Assembly: GCA_025360585.1 (NCBI GenBank)
Contig: JANYBW010000010.1
Coordinates: 48,001 to 112,000 of the forward strand
From: Actinomycetes bacterium
GTDB lineage: Bacteria; Actinomycetota; Acidimicrobiia; IMCC26256; PALSA-610
Length of the DNA: 64,000 bases
Reading direction: 5' to 3'
Numbering within the stretch: the stretch's first letter is position 1; each line of letters opens with the position of its first letter. Under the pieces are notes generated by a model. The model was not told where the DNA came from. It did not search any database and worked only from the letters and a program-made list of their open reading frames with translations. The position numbers were made by a program, and so were the translations under genes. This document shows, piece by piece, positions 19,135 to 27,096 of the stretch.

Positions 19135-19626
19135 CTACGGCCTGGGCGCCGTCCAGGTAAGCAACTCACCCGTGCCCGTTTGCAACATCGTGCCCGGAAA
19201 CACCCGCAGATGCCACGGCCGTAATTGCAGCGCCGCAAACGTCGGGGTAAGCGGGCCATCCTTCCACGGCGGGATGATCGATGGGTCGTAACCCACTGGC
19301 GCGGGCCCAAACGTAAAGAGATCCCAAACTCGTTGCTTCGTAGCATCATCGGTACACCACTCGCTCGCGCATTCGGCAATGCACGTGTCGTGCGAAGGTG
19401 CCCAATAGTTCAATGAAATATGGGGTGAGTGCTCGAGGTGCGCCAACTTTACCGGAGTTGGGCCAGTCGCAATCCAGCCGATCAGTTCTTCATCGACCCA
19501 TTCCCAAATCGGGTGGAGCACTCGGCTGCGCGGCCGATTCTCCACGTCGACGGTGGCGGCTGCACACCACACGATCTCATGCGCCATCGTTTGAAAGGCC
19601 GTAGCAGTAGCTCGATAGTTGCTCAT
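19135..19626 (-). CDS. Pyridoxamine 5'-phosphate oxidase-fold flavoprotein
   Basis: 163 residues from the ATG at 19626. A split-barrel FMN/F420 fold is indicated by CAAATVDVENRPRSRVLHPIWEW near the start and SPHISLNYWAP in the middle. These proteins bind FMN, F420 or heme and reduce assorted cofactors or substrates. It is convergent with the preceding monooxygenase. The longer frame to 19710 would cover the intergenic promoter of the next gene. Confidence 0.75.
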   Translation of the reverse strand: MSNYRATATAFQTMAHEIVWCAAATVDVENRPRSRVLHPIWEWVDEELIGWIATGPTPVKLAHLEHSPHISLNYWAPSHDTCIAECASEWCTDDATKQRVWDLFTFGPAPVGYDPSIIPPWKDGPLTPTFAALQLRPWHLRVFPGTMLQTGTGELLTWTAPRP

Positions 19627-19691
19627 GGCCGAAGTCTCGCACAATGACCACCGAGCGACGGTCAACCATTGCTCCGGGGTAACTTCGAAGC

Positions 19692-20000
19692 ATGATTCGA
19701 GAGGTCGCAATACTCAACGTGCGCGCCGGCCAAGCCAATGCATTTGAAACCGCGATGGCTGAGGCCCTCTACCTGATCCGATCGACGCCAGGGTTCCAGC
19801 GCATCACCGTCGAGCGGTGCATGGAAACGGCGAGTCGCTATCTGCTGAACGTGGAATGGGCCGACTTGGAAAGCCACACGGTGGGCTTTCGAGAGTCGGA
19901 CCGATTCCCGGAATGGAAAGCCGCGCTTCACCATTTCTACGACCCGTTTCCGGTAGTTGAACACTACGAATATTGCATCGAAGCCGCGGGGCCTGCGTGA
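19692..20000 (+). CDS. Antibiotic biosynthesis monooxygenase (ABM) domain protein
   Basis: 102 residues, a single dimeric ferredoxin-like ABM fold: REVAILNVRAGQANAFETAM at the start, STPGFQRITVERC in the middle, LHHFYDPFPVVEHYE at the end. Such proteins oxidise quinol-like compounds or heme, or only bind them. It is divergent from the PPOX-fold gene with a 65-nt gap. Confidence 0.82.
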   Translation: MIREVAILNVRAGQANAFETAMAEALYLIRSTPGFQRITVERCMETASRYLLNVEWADLESHTVGFRESDRFPEWKAALHHFYDPFPVVEHYEYCIEAAGPA

Positions 20001-20029
20001 ACGCGACTCCAGCAGCCGCACCCCGCACG

Positions 20030-20293
20030 CTATCCACCGATCGTTTGATCCCGCAAAAGGTCGGTTTGCACCACAATCCCGCCGACGATTTTGACCACCC
20101 CAATGTTGCCGACGGCCATCGATGCAAGCCGCAGGTGCTGCACCGGCTCCGCAATCCTCAAAGCTGAGCCACCGCCCACCAAGGGTGCTAGCAGTCGGAC
20201 ATCGAAGCAAGGGCTGCGCAAATCCTCATCCGACTGGGGCGTTTCGCGGTACGAGGCGGCGATCAAAGCTCCGATTTTGGCCAGACGGTGCAT
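20030..20293 (-). CDS. Hypothetical small protein
   Basis: 87 residues; no family recognised. Codon use is like that of neighbouring genes, with strong GC third positions, and the sequence alternates hydrophobic strands and turns (LRLASMAVGNIGVVKIVGGIVV). It could be a remnant of a larger gene, since it fills part of a 480-bp space (20001-20482) with nothing else recognisable except the promoter at 20367. Confidence 0.4.
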   Translation of the reverse strand: MHRLAKIGALIAASYRETPQSDEDLRSPCFDVRLLAPLVGGGSALRIAEPVQHLRLASMAVGNIGVVKIVGGIVVQTDLLRDQTIGG

Positions 20294-20366
20294 ATCAGCG
20301 AGCTTCGCGACTGCGAATCATGGGTAGCGACATACGTTCTGTAGCACAAGCTCAATCGCAATTGTC

Positions 20367-20397
20367 TTGAAGAAACCTCAACAAATACAGTTACTAT
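20367..20397 (+). promoter_or_regulatory. Promoter of the acetyltransferase gene
   Basis: TTGAAG (20367-20372), an 18- to 19-nt spacer, and TTACTAT (20391-20397) in a locally AT-rich stretch, about 85 nt before the start at 20483. Confidence 0.4.
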
Positions 20398-20482
20398 TCC
20401 AACACCAGCCACGAAAGCACCGCGGGCAACTGCGCCAGGACGGCGCCGCAGCTCAAGCGACTACGTCGTAGGATCGGCGGAG

Positions 20483-21043
20483 ATGCATTACTCAATTCGG
20501 CGCTACTCACCCGACGACATCGACTTCATGTGGGAGATGTTGTACCAATCGCTGTACGTTCGTGACAGCGCGGCACCGTTTCCCCGAGCCGTTCTAGAAC
20601 AACCCAACATCGCGCACTATCTCAGTAACTTTGGTCAAAACGCTGGCGACGACGCGCTCATCGCCTGTGCCGCACACGGCGCCTCGATTGACGACGACCC
20701 AGTCGGCAACCCCGACCGCGCACGCGAGGCCGTGCCCATCGGCGCCCCCATCGGTGCCGCATGGTGCCGGCTGATGACTGCTGGCGACCCTGGCTACGGC
20801 TACCTCGCCGACGACATCCCCGAGCTTGGCATGGCCATCGTTGCCGAGTGGCGTTGGCGAGGCGTCGGCCGCGCGCTGCTCACCGAACTCCTTGAACGCA
20901 ATCCCGTGATGAGTTTGAGTGTCGATGCCGACAACGCTGGCGCGCACAAACTCTACGAATCACTCGCATTCACAACCATCAGCACCATCGACGGAACGCA
21001 CACGATGTTGCGAGACGGCACGGCTTTCGATCGATCCCGCTAG
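20483..21043 (+). CDS. GNAT-family N-acetyltransferase
   Basis: 186 residues. IRRYSPDDIDFMWEML opens the fold, WRWRGVGRALLTELLERN is the acetyl-CoA binding loop with the Q/R-x-x-G-x-G/A pattern, and VDADNAGAHKLYESLAF closes it. The substrate is unknown. It is convergent with the marR-type gene, 12 nt apart. Confidence 0.85.
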   Translation: MHYSIRRYSPDDIDFMWEMLYQSLYVRDSAAPFPRAVLEQPNIAHYLSNFGQNAGDDALIACAAHGASIDDDPVGNPDRAREAVPIGAPIGAAWCRLMTAGDPGYGYLADDIPELGMAIVAEWRWRGVGRALLTELLERNPVMSLSVDADNAGAHKLYESLAFTTISTIDGTHTMLRDGTAFDRSR

Positions 21044-21055
21044 TAGCTCCAAGCA

Positions 21056-21531
21056 TTACTCCGTGACGGGCAAGGGCGTGTGTTGGAGATCATGGACAAA
21101 GCGATGAAATAGCGTCCCGAACTCTGAACGCTCTTGCGGGTCCCAACCTTCCAAAACGTTCTGCAAATGTTGGCGGCGCACGAAATCGGCGCGGGCCGCG
21201 AGATCCCGACCCTTGTTCGTCGGCGACACCAGTACGACGGATCCATTCGTCGGGCTCGGCTTGCGGCGAATCAGCTTGGCCTCCTCCAGCGCGTTGAGCT
21301 GACGACTCACCGCCGCAACGTCCATTTGCGCGATCCGGGCCAATGCCGCTACCGAAACTTCATCGACTGTCCCGATCGCTCGGATCACCTGCACCGCTTG
21401 CTGCGAGAGCGCCAATCCGGCAGCGTCGACGAGCGCATCAGCAACTCGGCGGCTGGCCAGCAGACGTTGGAGCTGACCCAGCGCGGCCGAGATGGTGTCG
21501 TGAGATTCTCGGTGCTTGTCGATTTAGCCAC
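21056..21531 (-). CDS. MarR-family regulator with damaged or non-canonical start
   Basis: The winged helix is plain: HDTISAALGQLQRLLASRRV, VSVAALARIAQMDVAAVSRQLNALEE, and the wing RKPSPTNGSVVLVSPTNKGRD. The MarR frame is open back to TAA at 21526-21524 but has no ATG or GTG before the domain; the first TTG (21415) would cut off the dimerisation helix. A GTG at 21531 in another frame reads AKSTSTENL, and a one-base shift near 21500 would join it to HDTIS. So either one base is missing, in the genome or the assembly, or the start is ATC or CTG. The palindrome at 21546-21558 is its likely operator. Confidence 0.75.
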
Positions 21532-21545
21532 GCTACTGTAGAGTG

Positions 21546-21558
21546 TTGACTCAGTCAA
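21546..21558. promoter_or_regulatory. MarR-type operator palindrome
   Basis: TTGACT-C-AGTCAA is a perfect 6+6 inverted repeat with one central base, in the 90-bp space between the MarR gene and the divergent amidohydrolase. On the minus strand its TTGACT half can also serve as -35 to TAGCGT (21534-21529) with an 18-nt spacer, so binding would repress the regulator and could control the amidohydrolase operon. Confidence 0.6.
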
Positions 21559-21621
21559 GGGTTTGAGATTCGCCCACCGTCGTTGCACACCGCCCAGCAC
21601 CGCACAGTCTGAAAGGCCATC

Positions 21622-22842
21622 ATGTCGACTGCAACCCAAGATCGTTACACGATCATCTCCTCGGACTGCCACGCGGGTGGTTCACACGAGCAGTACCGCG
21701 AGTTTCTCGAATCGCGCTACCTCGAAGATTTCGATGCATGGCGTAACAAATACAAGAACCCATTTCGCGATCTCCAAGACGGTGGCCGTATCCGCAACTG
21801 GGACGACACCCGCCGCATCGGCGATCAACAAGATGATGGCGTGGTCGCCGAGGTGGTCTTTCCCAACACGATCCCGCCTTTTTTTCCGAGCTTCGTCTTG
21901 TTCGCTCGACCGCCCCGTGCAGACCAATACGAGTTGCGCCTTGCGGGCATACGCGCCCATAACCGTTGGCTCGCCGATTTCTGCGGCCGCCACCCAGAAC
22001 GCCGCGCGGGTATCGGCCAGATCTTTTTGAACGATGTCGACGATGCCCTCGAAGACTTGAAGTTCATCCGCGACAACAATCTCCGCGGTGGCGTGTTGAT
22101 CAGCGCGGTACCGCCCGATGTGGATTACGTCAAGCCGTTGTACGATCCGTGTTACGAACCGATCTGGCAGTTCTGCGAAGACAACAACATCATCGTGAAC
22201 TCCCACGGCGGCACCGGTAACCCGAGTTACGGCAAATACTCGGTCGCCGATTTGCTGTTCATCACCGAAGTGAGCTTCTACGGCCAACGACCGTTCGTGC
22301 AGTTGCTGTTGAGCGGCGTGTTCGAGCGCCACCCCAACTTGAAGTTTGTGATGACCGAACAGGGTTGTGCTTGGCTCGTGCCAATGCTTGCGCACTTCGA
22401 CAGTGTGATCGACAAGATCCGTCGCACCGGGCGCATGGGCGAGATGGTGTACTCCGAAGAACACGCACTCAAGCAACTCGCGAGCGACTACTTCCGCCAG
22501 AACTGTTGGGTCGGCGTTTCGCAGCCGAGCCCAGCTGATGCCGCGGCCCGCGAAATTCTCGGGGTCGACAAGTTCATGTGGGGTAGCGACTACCCGCACA
22601 ATGAAGGCACACACCCGTTCACTCGTGAACACCTGCGTGCGTTGTTCAGTGATACGCCCGAAGCCGAGATGCGCAACATTCTCGGCGGCAACACTGCCAA
22701 GCTCTACGGCTTCGATCTCGAAGCGCTCGCGCCGTATGCCAACAAGGTAGGGCCGACGGTTGCGGAGCTCGCGCAGCCACTCACCGAGATGCCCGAAAAC
22801 CCCAATGAAGCATTGATCAAATCAGTGACAGGACGGTTCTGA
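21622..22842 (+). CDS. Amidohydrolase-2 family metal-dependent hydrolase
   Basis: 406-residue TIM barrel of the decarboxylase/hydrolase branch. Metal ligands appear as SSDCHAGG near the start, NSHGG in the middle, and the closing Asp in FMWGSDYPHNEG. Many actinobacterial homologues sit in ring-degradation clusters. It begins an operon with the nitronate monooxygenase (TGATG overlap) and faces a MarR regulator, which suggests substrate-induced catabolism of an aromatic or nitro compound; that is inference. Confidence 0.85.
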   Translation: MSTATQDRYTIISSDCHAGGSHEQYREFLESRYLEDFDAWRNKYKNPFRDLQDGGRIRNWDDTRRIGDQQDDGVVAEVVFPNTIPPFFPSFVLFARPPRADQYELRLAGIRAHNRWLADFCGRHPERRAGIGQIFLNDVDDALEDLKFIRDNNLRGGVLISAVPPDVDYVKPLYDPCYEPIWQFCEDNNIIVNSHGGTGNPSYGKYSVADLLFITEVSFYGQRPFVQLLLSGVFERHPNLKFVMTEQGCAWLVPMLAHFDSVIDKIRRTGRMGEMVYSEEHALKQLASDYFRQNCWVGVSQPSPADAAAREILGVDKFMWGSDYPHNEGTHPFTREHLRALFSDTPEAEMRNILGGNTAKLYGFDLEALAPYANKVGPTVAELAQPLTEMPENPNEALIKSVTGRF

Positions 22843-23966
22843 TGAAAAGCCCAATTTGCGAAAAGCTCGGTATCGATGTTCCGATCTTCGCGTTCTCACA
22901 TTGTCGCGACGTTGTTGCGGCGGTGACTCGCGCTGGCGGCTTCGGCGTACTGGGCGCGCTCGCGTATTCGCCAGAGCGGCTTGAAATTGAGCTCAATTGG
23001 ATCGACGCGCATTGCGACGGCAAGCCCTACGGCGTCGATATCGTGATGCCGCAGAACTACGTGGGCAAGGGCGAGAGCGCCGACTTCACGAGCTTCGGGA
23101 GTTTGCACGACATGATCCCACAGGCCCACACCGACTTCGTCGAAGATCTGTTGCGCAAATACGACATCCCTCCACTGCCGACCGAACTGGAAGGCGAAGA
23201 GGTTCCCGCAGCCGGTTTGAATGTCGACGCGTTTGCGCCCGGCCACGTCGAGCTCTCCATCACGCACCCAAACGTGAAGATGCTCGTGAACGCGCTCGGC
23301 CCGCCCCCGCCGGAGGTAATCGCCAAAGCACACGATGCTGGCCTGCTGGTCGGCGCCCTTGTCGGAGCGAAGCAGCACGCAGAACGGCAGGTGAATTTGG
23401 GTGTTGACGTTATTGTCGCCCAAGGCACCGAAGCCGGCGGACACTGCGGCGACGTATCAACCATGGTGTTGATCCCTGAAGTTGTCGACGCGGTCGGCCC
23501 CGATGTGTGCGTACTCGCGGCCGGTGGGATCGCGACTGGTCGGCAAATGGCGGCCGCGTTGGCGCTAGGCGCGCAAGGCGTGTGGACGGGCTCGATGTGG
23601 CTCACTGTCGCAGAAGCCGATACCAACCCGACAATCATGGAAAACCTCTTGAAGGCTTCCTCGCGCGACACCGTACGTTCGCGTGCGTACACCGGTAAGC
23701 CCGCTCGCCAGTTGCGAAGCGCGTGGACCGAAGCATTCGACGACCCCGAAGGTCCCGGAACGTTGCCGATGCCACTGCAAGGCATTCTGCACAACGAGGC
23801 ATCACGACGGTTCTCGCGCGTGAACGCGAAAGACCTCATGGGCTTTCCCGTCGGTCAGATCGTCGGGCGACTCAACGAAGTGCGGGCAACAAAAGACGTG
23901 ATGTTCGACATGATCGAAGAATGGATCGCGACCACCGATCGACTCCAAGGCCTCATCACAGAGTAG
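22842..23966 (+). CDS. Nitronate monooxygenase (2-nitropropane dioxygenase family)
   Basis: FMN barrel of 374 residues. The FMN and substrate motifs are visible: TEAGGHCGDVSTMVLIPEV with the catalytic-region His, and AAGGIATGRQMAAALALGAQGVWTGS for phosphate binding. It oxidises alkyl nitronates in characterised members; class I activity is plausible. It shares a base with the stop of the amidohydrolase gene, so the two are coupled. Confidence 0.87.
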   Translation: MKSPICEKLGIDVPIFAFSHCRDVVAAVTRAGGFGVLGALAYSPERLEIELNWIDAHCDGKPYGVDIVMPQNYVGKGESADFTSFGSLHDMIPQAHTDFVEDLLRKYDIPPLPTELEGEEVPAAGLNVDAFAPGHVELSITHPNVKMLVNALGPPPPEVIAKAHDAGLLVGALVGAKQHAERQVNLGVDVIVAQGTEAGGHCGDVSTMVLIPEVVDAVGPDVCVLAAGGIATGRQMAAALALGAQGVWTGSMWLTVAEADTNPTIMENLLKASSRDTVRSRAYTGKPARQLRSAWTEAFDDPEGPGTLPMPLQGILHNEASRRFSRVNAKDLMGFPVGQIVGRLNEVRATKDVMFDMIEEWIATTDRLQGLITE

Positions 23967-24000
23967 ATAAAACGAGTACACGATTACCGCGCGAGTAAAG

Positions 24001-24069
24001 CCATCGCACGAGCGAAGAAGGGCACGTCCCGAAGGCAGCGTCCCGAAGGGCGGCGAAGGCAATTCAACC
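24001..24069. repeat. Short relative of the 58-bp repeat element
   Basis: CCATCGCACGAGCG, then two GCGTCCCGAAGG-like cores, then CAATTCAACC. The same start and end words bound the larger element at 35897-36089. In both places the end word contains the stop codon of a minus-strand gene. Confidence 0.6.
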
Positions 24070-24567
24070 GAGAGTTCGGCCGTACATTTCTCCTAAGGGA
24101 TCGCTGATGAGCTCAAGGCGTTCGCCGTCGGGGCCACGGAAGTAGATCGATGAACCATCGATGTGTGCGTACTCGATTCCTTGCGCGTCGAGGCGGGCTT
24201 TGACCGTTGCCCAGTTGTCCGGCTCCATCGAAATGGCGAGATGGTGCGCGCCGCCGAGCACTTCTTGGTACGGGCCGAGATCCAAGCCAGGAAAATCAAA
24301 GAACGCGAGTGCGTTGCCGTTGCCGATATCGAAGAAGAAGTGGGTCGAGCCTTCATAATCGCGATTCTCGAAAAGCTCGTAGAGCGGAAACCCTAATGTT
24401 TCTTGGTAAAATTTGATCGTTGCTTCCACATCGCTCGACAACATCGCGGTGTGGTGCACTCCCCTTGCGGTCGACTCGGGGCGAGCATCCGCGGCAAGGA
24501 GGTAACGCTCGCGCAATGCCGTCCATTCGGATTCGCGAACTCGGCCTTCGAGGCTTTCATAACTCAT
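24064..24567 (-). CDS. VOC-family (glyoxalase/dioxygenase fold) protein
   Basis: 167 residues with two beta-alpha-beta-beta-beta units. RGVHHTAMLSSDVEATIKFYQ supplies the first metal His; HHLAIS and GERLELISD supply the other His and the Glu. Ring-cleavage dioxygenase, glyoxalase or lyase activity cannot be separated by sequence alone. A 40-residue helical N-terminus is extra. It overlaps the polymerase-like gene by 4 nt. Confidence 0.82.
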   Translation of the reverse strand: MSYESLEGRVRESEWTALRERYLLAADARPESTARGVHHTAMLSSDVEATIKFYQETLGFPLYELFENRDYEGSTHFFFDIGNGNALAFFDFPGLDLGPYQEVLGGAHHLAISMEPDNWATVKARLDAQGIEYAHIDGSSIYFRGPDGERLELISDPLGEMYGRTLG

Positions 24568-25580
24568 GGCTTCTCCTTCTTGGCGCGGCTGGGTTGCACG
24601 CGCGGCGGTTCATTTGGCATTTTCGGATACACCGGCGGCCACGGCGCATCCATCAGGCCTGCGGCTTCATCGAGCGCGACCTGATCGAATAACGACAACA
24701 ACGATTGTGGTTGCGCACCCATCTCCGCCCACGCATCACCGCGTTCGGCGAGGTAACCGGCAACGCTTGCGACCGTGAGTTCATTCGGGTCGAGCGAATC
24801 GAGGTCGTCCCAATGAAACGGAGTGGAAACTTGCCCGCCGACACGCGCTCGAGCGGACCACGCCGCGAAGACTGTCTTGTGGGGCGCGTTTTGGTTGTAA
24901 TCCACAAATACTCTGCTACCGCGTTCTTCTTTCCACCAGGCCGCGGTCATGAGATCGCCGTGGCGGCGTTCCAGTTCACGCGCCACCGCAACTGCGCAGG
25001 AGCGCACTTGGTATGAATCCCACCGCGGTTCGAGGCGTGCATAGATGTGAATGCCGCGACTCCCTGTGGTTTTTGCGAAGGATTCGACGCCATGGTCAAG
25101 GAGTAATGCTCGTGTATGCGCGGCGCTGTCGCGGACTTGATCGAAGGTCACGCCCGGCATCGGGTCGAGATCGATACGCAACTCGTCAGCAAATTCTGGC
25201 ACTTCTGCACAATACGGCCAGGTGTGGAAGCCCAGACATCCCATGTTCACTGCCCAAGCAACGTGGGCCATATCGGCAATCACCATCGCATTGGATGTTG
25301 TGCCGTTCACCGTCGCGACGGTCGTCTGTTCGAGCCACTCGGGGGCGTGATCAGGCACTCGTTTTTGGTAAAAGCTCTTACCTGAAGCGCCATCGGGATA
25401 GCGCTCCAACATCGTCGGACGACCCCCCAGGGCATGCAGCAACGGGCCCTCAACCGAGAGGTAATACTCGATCAGGTCCATTTTGGTTTCGCCGCGTTGC
25501 GAAAAGAAGACCTTGCTCGGATTCGATATCGCGACATCACGACCAGCAATTTCAATGGTCGTAACATCTTTGCTCACCAT
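24564..25580 (-). CDS. LigD-type primase-polymerase domain protein
   Basis: 338 residues of the archaeo-eukaryotic primase family found in DNA ligase D. The metal pair is in RIDLDPMPG, and GSRGIHIYARL and RHGDLMTAAWWKEERGSRVFVDYNQN match the PolDom core. No ligase or nuclease domain is attached, so it is the stand-alone form used in NHEJ-like repair in actinobacteria. Ku and the ligase are not in the window. The start at 25580 shares CATG with the divergent gene; GTG at 25577 is an alternative. Confidence 0.88.
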   Translation of the reverse strand: MVSKDVTTIEIAGRDVAISNPSKVFFSQRGETKMDLIEYYLSVEGPLLHALGGRPTMLERYPDGASGKSFYQKRVPDHAPEWLEQTTVATVNGTTSNAMVIADMAHVAWAVNMGCLGFHTWPYCAEVPEFADELRIDLDPMPGVTFDQVRDSAAHTRALLLDHGVESFAKTTGSRGIHIYARLEPRWDSYQVRSCAVAVARELERRHGDLMTAAWWKEERGSRVFVDYNQNAPHKTVFAAWSARARVGGQVSTPFHWDDLDSLDPNELTVASVAGYLAERGDAWAEMGAQPQSLLSLFDQVALDEAAGLMDAPWPPVYPKMPNEPPRVQPSRAKKEKP

Positions 25581-27096
25581 GATTCGATCCTATCTGCGCC
25601 GGCAAAACCCCCGAACCTTGCGTGCCACGCAATGGACTCTCGTCGGCCTCGGCATCGTGTTGGCTTTGCCAATTGCAGTTGCTGCTCTTCGCATCGCGTC
25701 GAGCCACTACGTCGCGACGGGCGACATCGCCACGACGGAGCTTCGGGTCCGAGATGTTTGGCGTCATCCCGTAACGCTGGGTCCCTATTCTCGCTTTGGT
25801 TGGCATCACCCCGGCCCGCTGCTGTTCTGGATGTTTTCGGTGCTTTACAACCTCACTGGTCATGCGTCGTGGTCTTTGCCGATGACGGTAGGAATCGTCA
25901 ATATGCTCGCGGTGGGCGCCACCGTCTGGAAACTGCATCAACGGTTCGGGTTCGCGACTACGGCGCTCTCCTGCGTTCCGCTGGCACTTTTTCTCCACAA
26001 TCTTGGCCCGATACTGCTCGGGAGTCCTTGGAATCCCGACGTCATCGTGTTGCCATTCGTCGTGGTGGTATTACTCGCTTGGGATCTCGCCGACGGCCGG
26101 TTTCGATCCCTGCCGTGGTTCATCGTCGTGGCATCGTTCTGCGCGCAATCCCATATCGGGTCGGGCAAACCGATACTCGGCTTCGGTAAAGCGCTGAATC
26201 TTGTCGCCGCGCAGTACAGCACGACCGGTCAGTGGTGGCGGGGACGCAGAACTGCGAACTTCTTCACGGGCGAAGACCTTGACATCCGGCACCTACTCAT
26301 TCCTTGGTTACTCCTTATGTCTTGCACGTTGTTCGTGATGGCGTTCGCGAAGTGTCCGAACCTGCGCGCTCCGATCGCCGCGACGATGGCTGCCAACGTT
26401 GGGGCGTTGCTGGGAATCGCCAACATTTCGGGCTACGCCTTTACGTATTTGTACCGATGGCTCGAAGCGGTAGCGCTGATCACCACGGTGGTCGCAATTG
26501 CATCCGGTCTTGCCTTGGCGCGGCACTGGCGGCCACGCACGACCGACGCGCCAAAACGCTATGCCGCTCGAAAACCGCGTTGGTTCTACGCCGGAATTGC
26601 GGCAGGGATCGCGGTAATCACCATCGCTTCAGTCGGCGACGCGTCACGTTGGGATGCCGCAGCCCATGCACCAATGAGGGTCGTGACCGGCTTGAGTCGC
26701 GATATCGAACACCGCATCGGCCACAACGGAACGATCGAAATTCGATCGACGGGAAGTTTGTTGGCCGCCATTGCTGCTGGTTCGATCCTGCTCCAGCTCG
26801 AAAAGGATGACATCGACGCAACCGCGCCGATCAGCGACGAACTCGCTGCGGGCAAATTTCACGTGACTCGCGATCGCCGCCCTTGGCTTGTCGTCTCAAC
26901 CGAACCGAAAGCTGGAGGAACTGCGCCGATCTTCGTCGGCGACGAACTCACACCGCCACAACGACAAAAGGTAGACCGGTACCTACAACGCGCCATCGCG
27001 TTGGTTACCGCGAAGCACTTCAATGATCTCCTTCGGCTCGGCCCACCACCGCGCGACGGCATCCGCTACTACATCTACGAAGGATCAGGTCACTGA
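25579..27096 (+). CDS. Polytopic membrane protein, possible GT-C-type glycosyltransferase
   Basis: 505 residues with about nine hydrophobic segments in the first 330, then a soluble C-terminal part of about 150. RFGWHHPGPLLFWMFSVLY followed by membrane helices is reminiscent of lipid-linked sugar transferases (the HHPGP loop), but the usual acidic motif is not clear. Function not established. The start codon overlaps that of the divergent polymerase gene, and the stop overlaps the AtuA-like gene tail-to-tail by 7 nt. Confidence 0.7.
   Translation: MIRSYLRRQNPRTLRATQWTLVGLGIVLALPIAVAALRIASSHYVATGDIATTELRVRDVWRHPVTLGPYSRFGWHHPGPLLFWMFSVLYNLTGHASWSLPMTVGIVNMLAVGATVWKLHQRFGFATTALSCVPLALFLHNLGPILLGSPWNPDVIVLPFVVVVLLAWDLADGRFRSLPWFIVVASFCAQSHIGSGKPILGFGKALNLVAAQYSTTGQWWRGRRTANFFTGEDLDIRHLLIPWLLLMSCTLFVMAFAKCPNLRAPIAATMAANVGALLGIANISGYAFTYLYRWLEAVALITTVVAIASGLALARHWRPRTTDAPKRYAARKPRWFYAGIAAGIAVITIASVGDASRWDAAAHAPMRVVTGLSRDIEHRIGHNGTIEIRSTGSLLAAIAAGSILLQLEKDDIDATAPISDELAAGKFHVTRDRRPWLVVSTEPKAGGTAPIFVGDELTPPQRQKVDRYLQRAIALVTAKHFNDLLRLGPPPRDGIRYYIYEGSGH

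Noticed and set aside
21682-22632. 316-codon minus-strand frame
   Set aside because: Lies entirely antisense to the amidohydrolase gene; composition is a mirror of its codon bias.
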